A stretch of 64,000 nucleotides of DNA, taken from assembly GCF_009827595.1 (NCBI RefSeq), contig NZ_WTYT01000001.1:62001-126000 (forward strand), read 5' to 3'. Both the position numbers and the translations under genes were made by a program. The stretch comes from Altericroceibacterium endophyticum (lineage in GTDB: Bacteria; Pseudomonadota; Alphaproteobacteria; Sphingomonadales; Sphingomonadaceae). The first letter of the stretch is position 1, and every line of letters starts with the position of its first letter. Under the pieces are notes generated by a model, which had not been told where the DNA came from, ran no database searches, and was given only the letters and a program-made list of their open reading frames with translations. Below are positions 18,878-27,863 of the stretch, in pieces.

Positions 18878-19963
18878 GTGACATCCCGCATTTATCTCGA
18901 TCATGCCGCCACGACACCGCTGCGCCCGCAAAGCGCCGCCGCGCAGGTGCAGGCGCAGGCCAGTTGGGCCAACCCCTCCAGCCCGCATGCCGAAGGGCGC
19001 GCCGCGCGCGCTGTGCTGGAGGATGCGCGGCGCCGAATTGCCGCCGCACTGGGCTGGGGCGGTGAAGTGATATTGACCGCCGGCGCGAGCGAAGCTGCCG
19101 CCATCGCCATGGGCCAAAGCAAGGCCGCCCATTGCCTGGTGAGTGCGGTGGAACATGATGCCGTGCTCAAAGCCTCTGCCAAGGCGCAGATCATTGCCGT
19201 GGGCAATGATGGCGGGTTGAACCGGGATGCTCTGGCCGCCGCGCTTGACGGGCTGGCCGGATCGGCCCTGATCGCGGTGCAAAGCATCAATTCAGAAACC
19301 GGCAACCGGCAGGATATGGCCGCGATCAAGGCCCTGCTGCGACCTGGCGATATGCTGCTCGTCGATGCGTCGCAAAGCGCGGGTAAATTCCCTTTGCCGG
19401 TGGAAGCGGATGCGGTGATCGTCTCGGCCCATAAGCTGGGCGGCCCGATTGGCATTGGGGCCTTGCTGCTACGCGATTATGCCTTGCTGCATCCTTCCGG
19501 CGGGCAGGAGCGCGGATATCGCCGGGGGACAGAGAATGTGCCTGCCGCCGCGGCATTGGCGGCAGCGCTGGAGGCCTGCGAGACACCCTATTGCCGCCCC
19601 GATGTCCTGGAACCGATCGAAACCCATCTGGCCCCGGCGATTGTCGAATTGGGCGGTCTCAGACTGGCTGATTTGCTGGCCGATCACACGCCCTATATCG
19701 AAGCGATTGCCATGCCTGAGCTGTCGGGCAGCGCGCAATTGATGCGCTTCGATATGAAGGGGTTTGCCGTCAGTCAGGGCAGCGCCTGTTCATCGGGAAG
19801 TCTCAGGGGCAGTCATGTGCTGGAGGCGATGGGGCTGGATGCGGATGTGGCCGCGCGGACCATTCGCGTCAGTTTCGGCTGGAACACCACACGAGCAGAG
19901 GTGGAGGCATTTTGCGCTGAGTGGATTGCCATGGCGCGCTCCGCCTGCGGGAAAACGGCATGA
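18878..19963 (+). CDS. cysteine desulfurase-family class V aminotransferase (first copy)
   Basis: A 361-residue PLP enzyme of the NifS/IscS group starting at a GTG. His93 (SAVEHDAVL), the PLP lysine Lys186 (VSAHKLGGPIGIGALLL) and the catalytic cysteine Cys304 (QGSACSSGSL) are in place, so it should remove sulfur from cysteine to form a persulfide. The first N-terminal motif IYLDHAATTPL is also intact. Its stop overlaps the start of a second desulfurase by 4 bp (ATGA). The family also includes enzymes with other sulfur-related roles. Confidence 0.88.
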   Translation: MTSRIYLDHAATTPLRPQSAAAQVQAQASWANPSSPHAEGRAARAVLEDARRRIAAALGWGGEVILTAGASEAAAIAMGQSKAAHCLVSAVEHDAVLKASAKAQIIAVGNDGGLNRDALAAALDGLAGSALIAVQSINSETGNRQDMAAIKALLRPGDMLLVDASQSAGKFPLPVEADAVIVSAHKLGGPIGIGALLLRDYALLHPSGGQERGYRRGTENVPAAAALAAALEACETPYCRPDVLEPIETHLAPAIVELGGLRLADLLADHTPYIEAIAMPELSGSAQLMRFDMKGFAVSQGSACSSGSLRGSHVLEAMGLDADVAARTIRVSFGWNTTRAEVEAFCAEWIAMARSACGKTA

Positions 19964-21048
19964 TTTATTGCGATTATCAGGCGACGACGCCGCTCGCTCC
20001 AGAGGCGCGCGAGGCCATGCTGCGCTGGCTGAGCGGGCCCGAGGATATGGGGTTTGCCAATCCGCACAGTCCGCACCGGGCCGGCAGGCAGGCCGCGGCC
20101 GCGGTCGACATTGCGCGGGAACGGGTCGCGCGTCTGTTTCCCGCTGGCGGACAGATCATCTTCACCAGCGGCGCGACCGAAGCGATCAACCTTGCCATGC
20201 GCGGGTTTCATGCACTGCAAGGGGACAGGCGCATGGCCGTCTCGGCCATCGAACATGCAGCGGTGCTGGAAACGGCACATGCGCTGGATAGCGGTGCGGT
20301 GGAACTGCCGGTCAGCGATGAAGGATTGGTCGATCCGAATTGCGCGCTGCCGGAAAATTGCGGCCTGTGTGCAGTGATGCAGGTAAACAATGAAATCGGC
20401 ACTATCCAGCCGGTTGAGGAACTGGCGCAGCGGGCACACGCGTCGGGCGCCTTGTTCCTGTGCGATGCCGTGCAGGGCGCGGGCAAGATCGCCCCGCCGC
20501 AGGAGGCCGATCTGATCGCGGTTTCTGCCCATAAGCTCTACGGCCCCAAGGGGATCGGCGCCCTGTGGGTGCGGGACGGGGTGGAACTTGCCTGTGTTTC
20601 CACCGGCGGCGGGCAGGAGGCGCAGCTGCGTTCTGGCACACTCAGCCCGGCATTATGCGCCGGCTTTGGTGTGGCAGCGGAGCTGGCGGTCGAGCGGATG
20701 GAGCAGGACCGCGCGGATGTGGAGAAAATTTGGCTGAAAGCGCGTGAAATGTTTGCGGATTGGACACTGAACGGAGCGGCTGAGCCGCGCTGGCACGGTA
20801 ATCTGAATCTGCGCCGCGATGGGCTGGATGTGGCGCGGTTGCTATCTGACGCCCGCACTATTGCCTTCTCTGCCGGGTCTGCCTGTGCCAGCGGATCAGG
20901 CCGGACCAGCCATGTGCTGCGCGCGCTGGGGCTGAGCGATGCGCAGGCCAAAAATTCCATCCGTCTCGGCTTTGGACGTTACACTTCGATGGCAGAGCTT
21001 GAAGAAGCGGCTCAAATCATCAATGATGCAGCGGCAAAACAAGGATAG
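19960..21048 (+). CDS. cysteine desulfurase (second copy)
   Basis: A 362-residue NifS/IscS-type enzyme with MIYCDYQATTPL at the N-terminus, His99 (IEHAAVLET), PLP Lys192 (SAHKLYGPKGIGAL), and catalytic Cys309 in AGSACASGSGRTSHVLRALG. Similarity to the first copy is clear but modest, so they are an old duplication rather than a recent one. The ATG at 19960 is coupled to the preceding stop; the ferredoxin starts 3 bp after its own stop. The three genes form a tight operon for sulfur mobilisation or Fe-S assembly. Confidence 0.92.
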   Translation: MIYCDYQATTPLAPEAREAMLRWLSGPEDMGFANPHSPHRAGRQAAAAVDIARERVARLFPAGGQIIFTSGATEAINLAMRGFHALQGDRRMAVSAIEHAAVLETAHALDSGAVELPVSDEGLVDPNCALPENCGLCAVMQVNNEIGTIQPVEELAQRAHASGALFLCDAVQGAGKIAPPQEADLIAVSAHKLYGPKGIGALWVRDGVELACVSTGGGQEAQLRSGTLSPALCAGFGVAAELAVERMEQDRADVEKIWLKAREMFADWTLNGAAEPRWHGNLNLRRDGLDVARLLSDARTIAFSAGSACASGSGRTSHVLRALGLSDAQAKNSIRLGFGRYTSMAELEEAAQIINDAAAKQG

Positions 21049-21050
21049 AG

Positions 21051-21383
21051 ATGATCAGGGTCCACTTCATCACGCCCAAGGGTGAACAGATTGATGCCGA
21101 GGCTTCCGCCGGGGATCGACTGCTCGAAGTCGCACAAAATTCGGGAATGCCGCTGGAGGGGACGTGCGAAGGTCAGATGGCCTGCTCCACCTGCCATGTA
21201 ATTATAGCAAGCGAATGGTTTGCGAAGCTGCAGCGGGCGAGTGAGGAAGAAGAGGACATGCTGGATCTCGCCGCCGGGGTGGCTGCCACCAGTCGCCTTT
21301 CCTGCCAGATCGAACTGACGGAAGATCTCGACGGATTGACCGTTCACATCCCCGGCGAAAGCCGCGATGTGCAGCGTTATTGA
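21051..21383 (+). CDS. [2Fe-2S] ferredoxin, adrenodoxin type
   Basis: A 110-residue ferredoxin with cluster ligands Cys39, Cys45, Cys48 and Cys85 (C-x5-C-x2-C-x36-C) and the acidic partner-binding stretch ASEEEEDMLDLAAG, typical of adrenodoxin/Fdx. Isc-type Fdx proteins supply electrons for cluster assembly, which fits the two cysteine desulfurases directly upstream. The ATG at 21051 follows AAGGATAG, a reasonable ribosome binding site. No scaffold (IscU, SufBCD) gene is in the window. Confidence 0.93.
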   Translation: MIRVHFITPKGEQIDAEASAGDRLLEVAQNSGMPLEGTCEGQMACSTCHVIIASEWFAKLQRASEEEEDMLDLAAGVAATSRLSCQIELTEDLDGLTVHIPGESRDVQRY

Positions 21384-21425
21384 TAAACACCACAGGATCT
21401 TCGCGTAAATCCTGCAGATCCAAAG

Positions 21426-21451
21426 AAAAACCCCGCCGGTACGGGCGGGGT
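21426..21451 (-). terminator. intrinsic terminator of the DJ-1/PfpI gene
   Basis: Minus strand: ACCCCGCC pairs with GGCGGGGT, followed by five T residues (21426-21430 as A on plus). It lies between the convergent ferredoxin and DJ-1/PfpI genes. The intervening 21462-21489 contains two direct copies of TCTGATATAT, 18 bp apart, of unknown meaning. Confidence 0.82.
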
Positions 21452-21497
21452 CTCTCGACCATCTGATATATTAGACGATTCTGATATATGCGCGTTA

Positions 21498-22043
21498 TCA
21501 GGCGGCCTCTGTTTCGCGCTGTTCCTGCAAGGACTTGATCAAAGCCTTTGAAAAGGCCGGAATATCATCCGGGTTGCGGCTGGTGATCAGATTGCCGTCC
21601 TGCTGAACTTCCTTATCGACCACATTCGCTCCGGCATTTTTCAGATCGGTGCGGACGGATGGCCAGCTGGTCAGCGTTTTGCCTTTCACGATGTCCGCCT
21701 CCACCAGCATCCATGGGCCGTGACAGATTGCGGCAATTGGTTTTCCAGCCTCGTTGAAATCACGCACCAGCTGAACCGCCTTTTCATTCATGCGCAGAAT
21801 GTCCGGGTTGATCTGACCGCCCGGCAGCAACAGGCCGCTGAAATCCTTGGCGGAAACCTCGTCGACGGTTTTCTCGACCTTGACGCTGTCACCCCAGTTT
21901 TTTTCATTCCAGCCGGTGATTTCACCGCTTTCAAGGCTGACGACGGTGGTGGTGAAGCCAGCTTCTTCCAGATTGGCCTTTGGATCCATCAGTTCTGACT
22001 GTTCAAAACCGTTTGTGGCGAGGATCATGATGTTCTTGGTCAT
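21498..22043 (-). CDS. DJ-1/PfpI family protein (YhbO/PfpI-like)
   Basis: A 181-residue single-domain DJ-1/PfpI protein. The reactive Cys107 and His108 lie in AAICHGPW, the conserved Glu15 in GFEQSEL, and the GGQINPD loop is present. Members act as deglycases, chaperones or stress proteins; the exact activity is disputed. The start ATG at 22043 has AAGGAG six bases upstream, so the 47-codon upstream extension is rejected. Monocistronic, with its own terminator. Confidence 0.92.
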   Translation of the reverse strand: MTKNIMILATNGFEQSELMDPKANLEEAGFTTTVVSLESGEITGWNEKNWGDSVKVEKTVDEVSAKDFSGLLLPGGQINPDILRMNEKAVQLVRDFNEAGKPIAAICHGPWMLVEADIVKGKTLTSWPSVRTDLKNAGANVVDKEVQQDGNLITSRNPDDIPAFSKALIKSLQEQRETEAA

Positions 22044-22140
22044 ATGTAACTCCTTGATATCTATTTGTCCTTTCAACCATCGGGGATAGCAATGCGTTCC
22101 GTACTGTCCTGCGAGCCGTGGCAGTGGTAGGGCAAAACGC

Positions 22141-24435
22141 ATGGCCACGACGATCGACCACGACAAAGACCCTTTGGACGGCATTGTAGACGCGCCTTTC
22201 GACAGCGCATTGAGCGAGCGATATCTCGTTTATGCCCTGTCGACGATTACCGCGCGGTCTCTCCCGGATTTGCGAGACGGGCTGAAACCCGTGCATCGCA
22301 GGCTGTTATGGGCGATGCGTTCGCTCAAACTTGATCCCGGCAATGCCTATAAGAAATCGGCCCGTGTGGTCGGCGATGTGATTGGTAAATATCACCCGCA
22401 TGGCGATGTCGCGGTCTATGATGCGATGGTCCGTCTCGCGCAGGATTTTACCTTGCGTTACCCGCTGGTGCAGGGACAGGGCAATTTCGGCAATATCGAT
22501 GGCGATAATGCCGCAGCCTATCGTTATACGGAATGCCGCCTCACGCGTACCGCCATGACGCTGATGTCCGGGCTGGACGAAGGCACTGTCGATTTCATCC
22601 CGACCTATAATGGCGAGGAGCAGGAGCCGGAGATTTTCCCCGGACTGTTCCCCAATCTGCTGGCCAATGGTGCCAGCGGTATTGCCGTGGGGATGGCGAC
22701 CAGCATTCCGAGCCATAATGTCGCTGAAATTATCGATGCAACGCTGGAGCTGATTGATAATCCGCAGGTCGAACATGATCGGCTGATGCAATTGTTCTCC
22801 GGGCCGGATTTTTCCACCGGCGGTCTGGTGGTTGATAGCGCAGAGGCAATTTCGAAAGCCTATGAAACCGGGCGCGGTTCCTTCCGTGTGCGCGGGCGCT
22901 TTCATGCGGCCGAGGCGGAAAAGGACGCTGACCGTGAAGCCGGGATAGAGCGGCTGCATGGCGGGCAATATCAGCTCGTCATCTCCGAAATTCCCTACAT
23001 GGTGCAGAAGGGCAAACTGATTGAGCAGATCGCGCAGGCGATTGCCGATAAGAAGCTGCCCATTCTGGAAGATGTTCGGGATGAAAGCGACGAACAGATC
23101 CGTATCGTCCTCGTCCCGCGCAGCCGAAATGTCGATCCGGAACTGCTCAAGGAAAGCCTGTATAAGCTGACCGATCTCGAAACGCGTTTCGGGCTCAATC
23201 TCAACGTCCTCGATTCCACCCGCACGCCTATGGTGATGGGGCTGAAGGAATTGCTGGGCCATTGGGTCACCAGCCAGATCGACATTTTGCAGCGGCGCAC
23301 GCAGCACCGTCTGGACAAGATTGCCGCGCGGCTTGAACTGCTTGAAGGCTATATCATTGCCTATCTCAATCTCGACCGGGTGATCGAAATCATCCGTAAC
23401 GAGGATGAGCCCAAGCCGATCATGATGGCGGAATTCAACCTCACTGACCGGCAGACCGAAGCCATTCTCAACATGCGTTTGCGCAGCTTGCGCAAGCTGG
23501 AGGAAATGGAGCTGCGGCAGGAGCGGGATAAGCTGCTGGCCGAGCGGGAAGAGCTGGAAAAACTGCTGGAAAGCCCGGCACGTCAGCGGACCCGCCTTAA
23601 GCGCGACCTCAAATCGCTGCGCAAGGAATATGGCGAGGATACCGCGCTCGGCGCGCGCCGTACCACCATAGCGGAAGCCGCGCCGGTGGTTGAATTCAGC
23701 ATGGATGCCATGATCGAGAAGGAACCGGTAACGGTTATTCTCTCGGAAAAGGGCTGGATAAAGGCGGCCAAGGGCCATGTGCCGCTGGATGGCGATTTCA
23801 AATTCAAGGAAGGCGATGCCTTTGCCTTTGCCGTCCATGCGCAGACGACCGACAAATTGCTGCTGGCCTGCGATGATGGGCGTTTCTTCACCCTGGGGGC
23901 GGATAAATTGCCCGGTGCGCGCGGTTTTGGCGAACCAATCCGCAACACGCTGGATATTGACGCGGCGGCGCATATCGTCGCGTTGATTGTCCATAAGCCG
24001 AAGATGCAATTGCTGCTCGCCAGCAATCTGGGCAAGGGCTTTGGCGCGGTAACCGATGAATTGCTGGCTGAAACCCGTAAAGGGCGGCAGGTCGTCAATC
24101 TGAAAGGGGATGCGAAGCTGACCATCGCCAAACCGATCGCGGATGATCATGATCATGTTGCGGTGGTGGGTGACAATCGCAAGCTCGTCATCTTCAGTCT
24201 GGAAGAATTGCCAGTCATGACCCGCGGACAGGGTGTGCAGTTGCAGCGCTACCGTGATGGCGGCCTGTCCGATGCCACGACCTTGCAGCTCGAAGAGGGT
24301 TTGAGCTGGACGATGGGCGGAGACAGTGGCCGGACGCGGACCGAGAAGGAAATGTGGCAGTGGAAGGTCGCGCGCGGTGCGGCGGGCCGGATGCCGCCCA
24401 ATGGTTTTCCGCGCGATAATCGCTTCGAAAACTGA
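22141..24435 (+). CDS. parC: DNA topoisomerase IV subunit A
   Basis: ParC breaks and rejoins DNA to decatenate daughter chromosomes. The 764-residue subunit has the winged-helix region SLPDLRDGLKPVHRRLLWAM, catalytic Tyr129 in AAYRYTECRLT, a coiled-coil gate and a C-terminal beta-pinwheel with GAVTDELLAET. It is shorter than GyrA and lacks a clear GyrA box, supporting ParC. In the quinolone region, HPHGDVAVYDA, Val90 occupies the place of E. coli Ser80. parE is not in the window. Confidence 0.93.
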   Translation: MATTIDHDKDPLDGIVDAPFDSALSERYLVYALSTITARSLPDLRDGLKPVHRRLLWAMRSLKLDPGNAYKKSARVVGDVIGKYHPHGDVAVYDAMVRLAQDFTLRYPLVQGQGNFGNIDGDNAAAYRYTECRLTRTAMTLMSGLDEGTVDFIPTYNGEEQEPEIFPGLFPNLLANGASGIAVGMATSIPSHNVAEIIDATLELIDNPQVEHDRLMQLFSGPDFSTGGLVVDSAEAISKAYETGRGSFRVRGRFHAAEAEKDADREAGIERLHGGQYQLVISEIPYMVQKGKLIEQIAQAIADKKLPILEDVRDESDEQIRIVLVPRSRNVDPELLKESLYKLTDLETRFGLNLNVLDSTRTPMVMGLKELLGHWVTSQIDILQRRTQHRLDKIAARLELLEGYIIAYLNLDRVIEIIRNEDEPKPIMMAEFNLTDRQTEAILNMRLRSLRKLEEMELRQERDKLLAEREELEKLLESPARQRTRLKRDLKSLRKEYGEDTALGARRTTIAEAAPVVEFSMDAMIEKEPVTVILSEKGWIKAAKGHVPLDGDFKFKEGDAFAFAVHAQTTDKLLLACDDGRFFTLGADKLPGARGFGEPIRNTLDIDAAAHIVALIVHKPKMQLLLASNLGKGFGAVTDELLAETRKGRQVVNLKGDAKLTIAKPIADDHDHVAVVGDNRKLVIFSLEELPVMTRGQGVQLQRYRDGGLSDATTLQLEEGLSWTMGGDSGRTRTEKEMWQWKVARGAAGRMPPNGFPRDNRFEN

Positions 24436-24453
24436 CCTTAGACAGACATGAAA

Positions 24454-24484
24454 AGAGGGCCGGAAGCAGAACTTCCGGCCCTCT
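24454..24484. terminator. bidirectional terminator between parC and rhlE
   Basis: AGAGGGCCGGAAG (24454-24466) pairs perfectly with CTTCCGGCCCTCT (24472-24484) around CAGAA. T-rich runs follow on both strands, so the 13-bp stem can serve both convergent genes. Confidence 0.9.
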
Positions 24485-24502
24485 TTGTTTTAGCTGTACA
24501 GC

Positions 24503-25873
24503 TCAGTTGCTGCTGGCAGGTGCGCTGCGGCGGCGCTCTGGCCGGCGACCGGCGGGTTTGCGATTATCGCCACCAGCGGGTGTTACCTTGGCACCGGGGT
24601 TGCGCTTGCGCTGACGATTGCCGCCACCGCCACCGGGCTTGCGCCGACGGCCTCCGTCACGGTCGCCTTCCCCGCGTTCGGCCCCGGCGGGCTTGCGCGC
24701 AGGCTTGGGCAATTGTGCTGCCTGTTCGGAGAAATTGGCCGGCAGTGGCACTGTGTCCAGCGTGACACCGGTCAGCTTCTGAATGTCACGCAGATAGGGT
24801 TTTTCATCCGGCGCGACATAGCTGATGGCGATGCCGTCACGGCCGGCACGTGCGGTGCGGCCAATACGGTGGACATATTGTTCTGGCACATTGGGCAGTT
24901 CGAAATTGAACACTGCGCTCACGCCAGGAACGTCGATCCCGCGTGCTGCAATATCGGTTGCGACCAGCACGGGAATTCGGCTGTCGCGGAAGCCATCAAG
25001 CGCGCGGGTCCGCTGTGCCTGCGATTTGTTGCCGTGGATTGCAGCGGCATTGATACCCGCGGCGACCAGATGGCGGACAAGCCGGTCGGCACCATGTTTG
25101 GTGCGGCTGAAGACCAGGCAGCGTTCGATCTCGCCATTGTCCAGGCCCTTTTGCAGGGTGAGCGTCAACAGCGCGGTCTTTTCCGATTGATTGATAAAGG
25201 TCGCATATTGTTCGACCCGTTCGGCAGTGGTCGATTGCGGTGCCACTTCCACCTTGACCGGGTTCTTGATGAAGCGCTTGCCCAGATTGGCAATGGCCTG
25301 CGGCATGGTGGCCGAGAAGAACAGGCTCTGGCGCTTTTCCGGAAGCAAATTGGCGACGCGGGTCAGCGGCTTGATGAAGCCCAGATCCATCATCTGGTCG
25401 GCTTCGTCGAGAACGAAGATTTCAACATTGCGCAGCGTCAGGGCGCGCTGATCGATCAGGTCGAGCAGGCGGCCCGGTGTTGCCACCAGAATGTCGCAGC
25501 CCGGAACCAGCTTCTTCGCTTGCTTGCCGGCCGGAACGCCGCCGAAGATGCATTGCACCGACAGGTTGAGAAACAGGGCATACCCGCGAATGTTTTCAGC
25601 GATCTGCGCCGCAAGTTCGCGGGTTGGCGACAGGACGAGCATCCGGCAGCCTGCCGCCTGGCGCGGCTTGGGATCATTCGCCAAACGGTGCAGCGAAGGC
25701 AGCGAGAAAGCGGCGGTCTTGCCGGTACCGGTCTGGGCGATGCCCAGAATATCCCGGCCATCCATCAAGGCCGGAATGGCCTGGCGCTGGATGGGGGAGG
25801 GCTCGGTATAGCCTTTTTCCTGCAGGGCGCGCAGGATGGGTTCGGCCAGGCCGAGTTCTTTAAAATATGACAT
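24503..25873 (-). CDS. rhlE: DEAD-box ATP-dependent RNA helicase RhlE-like
   Basis: A 456-residue DEAD-box helicase with the Q motif (GYTEPSPIQRQAIP), Walker A AQTGTGKT, PTRELA, the DEAD box VLDEADQMM, SAT, and the C-terminal HRIGRTARAG. A Gly/Arg/Lys-rich low-complexity tail from about residue 385 (GGGGGNRQRKRNPG) probably binds RNA and ribosomal particles. A 222-bp gene-free leader lies upstream; it has no recognised element. Cold-shock roles are known for the family but not shown here. Confidence 0.92.
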   Translation of the reverse strand: MSYFKELGLAEPILRALQEKGYTEPSPIQRQAIPALMDGRDILGIAQTGTGKTAAFSLPSLHRLANDPKPRQAAGCRMLVLSPTRELAAQIAENIRGYALFLNLSVQCIFGGVPAGKQAKKLVPGCDILVATPGRLLDLIDQRALTLRNVEIFVLDEADQMMDLGFIKPLTRVANLLPEKRQSLFFSATMPQAIANLGKRFIKNPVKVEVAPQSTTAERVEQYATFINQSEKTALLTLTLQKGLDNGEIERCLVFSRTKHGADRLVRHLVAAGINAAAIHGNKSQAQRTRALDGFRDSRIPVLVATDIAARGIDVPGVSAVFNFELPNVPEQYVHRIGRTARAGRDGIAISYVAPDEKPYLRDIQKLTGVTLDTVPLPANFSEQAAQLPKPARKPAGAERGEGDRDGGRRRKPGGGGGNRQRKRNPGAKVTPAGGDNRKPAGRRPERRRSAPASSN

Positions 25874-26095
25874 GAAATACTTTCAGTGCACGCCACGGGA
25901 CGTAATTGTCCTGACGTGAGGGGCCAAAAGGGCGACCCAAGCGTGAAAAGGGAAGCTGTTCTTGCTTTCCGTGCATCTTCTGCGGGACCTGCCTGAATGG
26001 CGGTTCACGCTCGCAAAGGATTGCGCCGTAATGGCGCCGGAAGCAATTGGCAGATAGGCGGCTTTTGCACAAAGCGCAAGAGTGCTAATATCCGG

Positions 26096-27268
26096 TCAGT
26101 TTCCCAGTTCTTCAGTCAGCAAGATTTCCACCCTGTCGCGGCCAGGAAATTCCTCTGCGATCCAGCGATTCTGGACGGCTTGCAGGATACGTGCGACATC
26201 CGGTCCGGCGGCTACACCGCGAGAGACAATCTCGCCCCCTTTCAACGGAAAATCGGGGTTTTCCCATGATTGCAGCACGCGGCTATCTGCTCCCGTCAGC
26301 AGTAAACGGTCGATTGCCGCATCCTTGCCGTTGCGAAAGGCCAGTGCGCGCGGTGCACCGGCATCCTGCGGGCTGCGTTCTGCCAGAATGGTCAGATATT
26401 TCTTCTGACTGCGCGACAGGCGCAGGCGCGACGCGACGGCTGCGGCGGTTTCTGCGTTGGGCGGCAACAGGGCCGCCATACGGCGCAGTGAAGACGGCTC
26501 GGCACCCTGGCTGGCTTCCCATTTCATCAGCCGTTCCAGCTCTGCCAGTCCAGCTTCCGTTACTTCGGGCAGGATTACGGGCAAAACGCCGAGCTGGAAC
26601 ATGCGGCGGATGGTGGCATCGGGCGCCGGGAGCGCGAGCAATTTCAGCAATTCCATAGCCACACGTTCGCGGCTGAGACCTTTCAGAGTTGCCGCGAGGG
26701 TGGAGCAGGCATTTTCAGCCTCGCTATTCAGCTCTGCGCCAAAGCGGGCCTGAAACCGAAAATAGCGCAGAATCCGCAAGTGATCTTCACGAATGCGCTG
26801 CTGCGCATCGCCAATGAAGCGAACCTGCCGCGCGGAGAGGTCGGCCAGACCGTCAAAATAATCGAAGATTTGCCCGCTTACGGGATCGGCATAGAGCGCG
26901 TTGATCGTGAAATCGCGCCGCGCGGCATCTTCACGCCAGTCACTCGCAAAGCTCACCGTGGCGCGCCGCCCATCGGTGGAAACATCATGCCGCAGCGTGG
27001 TAATCTCCACATTGCCCTGCGGCAAAACGGCAGTGACGGTGCCATGGGCGATGCCCGTCGGCACAGATTTGATCCCGGCCTGTTTCAACCGCTCGATCAC
27101 CTGATCGGGATGAAGCGGGGTCGCGCAATCGACATCGGCCACTGCATGGCCCAGCAGCGTGTCACGCACTGCCCCGCCGACCCAGCGGGCATTGTCTGGC
27201 CCCAACGCCTCGATCAATTTTGCAAGATCGGCTCGTGCGGTCCACGCTGCGGATGGCAATTCAGCCAT
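26096..27268 (-). CDS. cca: CCA tRNA nucleotidyltransferase / poly(A) polymerase family
   Basis: A 390-residue class II nucleotidyltransferase. The active site GGAVRDTLLGHAVADVDCATPLHPD (split DxD) is at about 30-55, followed by RRDFTINALYADPVSGQIFDYFDGLADL and the RRxRRD-like RVRFIGDAQQRIREDHLRILRYFRF. It repairs or adds the 3'-CCA end of tRNA. The ATG at 27268 overlaps the upstream Nudix stop by 8 bp, supporting this start over 27289. It is the last gene of a four-gene neighbourhood (GNAT, DUF1285, Nudix, cca). Confidence 0.93.
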   Translation of the reverse strand: MAELPSAAWTARADLAKLIEALGPDNARWVGGAVRDTLLGHAVADVDCATPLHPDQVIERLKQAGIKSVPTGIAHGTVTAVLPQGNVEITTLRHDVSTDGRRATVSFASDWREDAARRDFTINALYADPVSGQIFDYFDGLADLSARQVRFIGDAQQRIREDHLRILRYFRFQARFGAELNSEAENACSTLAATLKGLSRERVAMELLKLLALPAPDATIRRMFQLGVLPVILPEVTEAGLAELERLMKWEASQGAEPSSLRRMAALLPPNAETAAAVASRLRLSRSQKKYLTILAERSPQDAGAPRALAFRNGKDAAIDRLLLTGADSRVLQSWENPDFPLKGGEIVSRGVAAGPDVARILQAVQNRWIAEEFPGRDRVEILLTEELGN

Positions 27269-27863
27269 GATATAATTGCTCCCAGGCAAGGCGGCGGGAT
27301 AGATTGGCGATCATGGCGGCGGTTACGCCCCAGATTCTGTGCCCCTGCCAGTTGATTTCGATATATTCGCGCATTCGACCGCCCAGATGGGCCTGTTTTT
27401 TTTCGTGGTTCGCTGGATCGAGCAGGAAGCGCAAAGGGGCTTCAAACCAGTCGGCCACTTCCTGCGGATGCGGATGGATGGGCAAGTCCTGCGGGATGAT
27501 CCCCAGCACGGGCGTCACGTCAAAACCCGTGCCGGTCACATAACGGTCCGTCGCGCCGATCAATCGCACCTGCGCCGGGTCGATGCCGAGTTCCTCCTCA
27601 GCCTCCCGCAAGGCCGCATCGATGGCGTCTTCCCCGGTTTCCAGCTTGCCGCCCGGAAAGGCGACCTGCCCGGCATGCTGGCGCATGGTGGAGGGGCGGT
27701 GCGTAAGCAGCACGCCCGGTTCCGCGCGATCTGTCACTGCAATCAGCACGGCTGCCGGGCGCAGCCTGTCCGGCGCGAATTCTGCGTCATTGCGCAGTTT
27801 CGCAATATCATCGGCATGACCTTCATCAAACAGGCGCTGAAGCCGTTCGAACAATGTGCTCAT
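27261..27863 (-). CDS. Nudix hydrolase, CoA pyrophosphatase type
   Basis: A 200-residue Nudix enzyme with the box GGKLETGEDAIDAALREAEEEL, matching G-x5-E-x7-REU-x-EE-x-GU, and the upstream HAGQVAFPGG that marks the NudL/CoA-diphosphatase group. The likely product is 4'-phosphopantetheine and ADP. Its start overlaps the DUF1285 stop by 4 bp and its stop overlaps the cca start by 8 bp, so the three are translationally coupled. Confidence 0.93.
   Translation of the reverse strand: MSTLFERLQRLFDEGHADDIAKLRNDAEFAPDRLRPAAVLIAVTDRAEPGVLLTHRPSTMRQHAGQVAFPGGKLETGEDAIDAALREAEEELGIDPAQVRLIGATDRYVTGTGFDVTPVLGIIPQDLPIHPHPQEVADWFEAPLRFLLDPANHEKKQAHLGGRMREYIEINWQGHRIWGVTAAMIANLSRRLAWEQLYHG

Noticed and set aside
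22306-24156. A 616-codon open frame opposite parC
   Set aside because: It is the reverse-frame shadow of parC in GC-rich DNA; its translation has no family motif, and parC motifs are perfect on the other strand.
22141-24435. Quinolone resistance mutation in ParC (Val90 at the Ser80 position)
   Set aside because: Other alphaproteobacterial ParC proteins also seem to lack this serine, so it may be a natural lineage difference rather than an acquired mutation.
24713-25870. A 385-codon open frame opposite rhlE
   Set aside because: Shadow frame of the helicase gene; no conserved motifs.
25874-26095. Possible regulatory RNA leader of rhlE
   Set aside because: Several weak stems can be drawn but none is convincing; no known family or terminator is visible.
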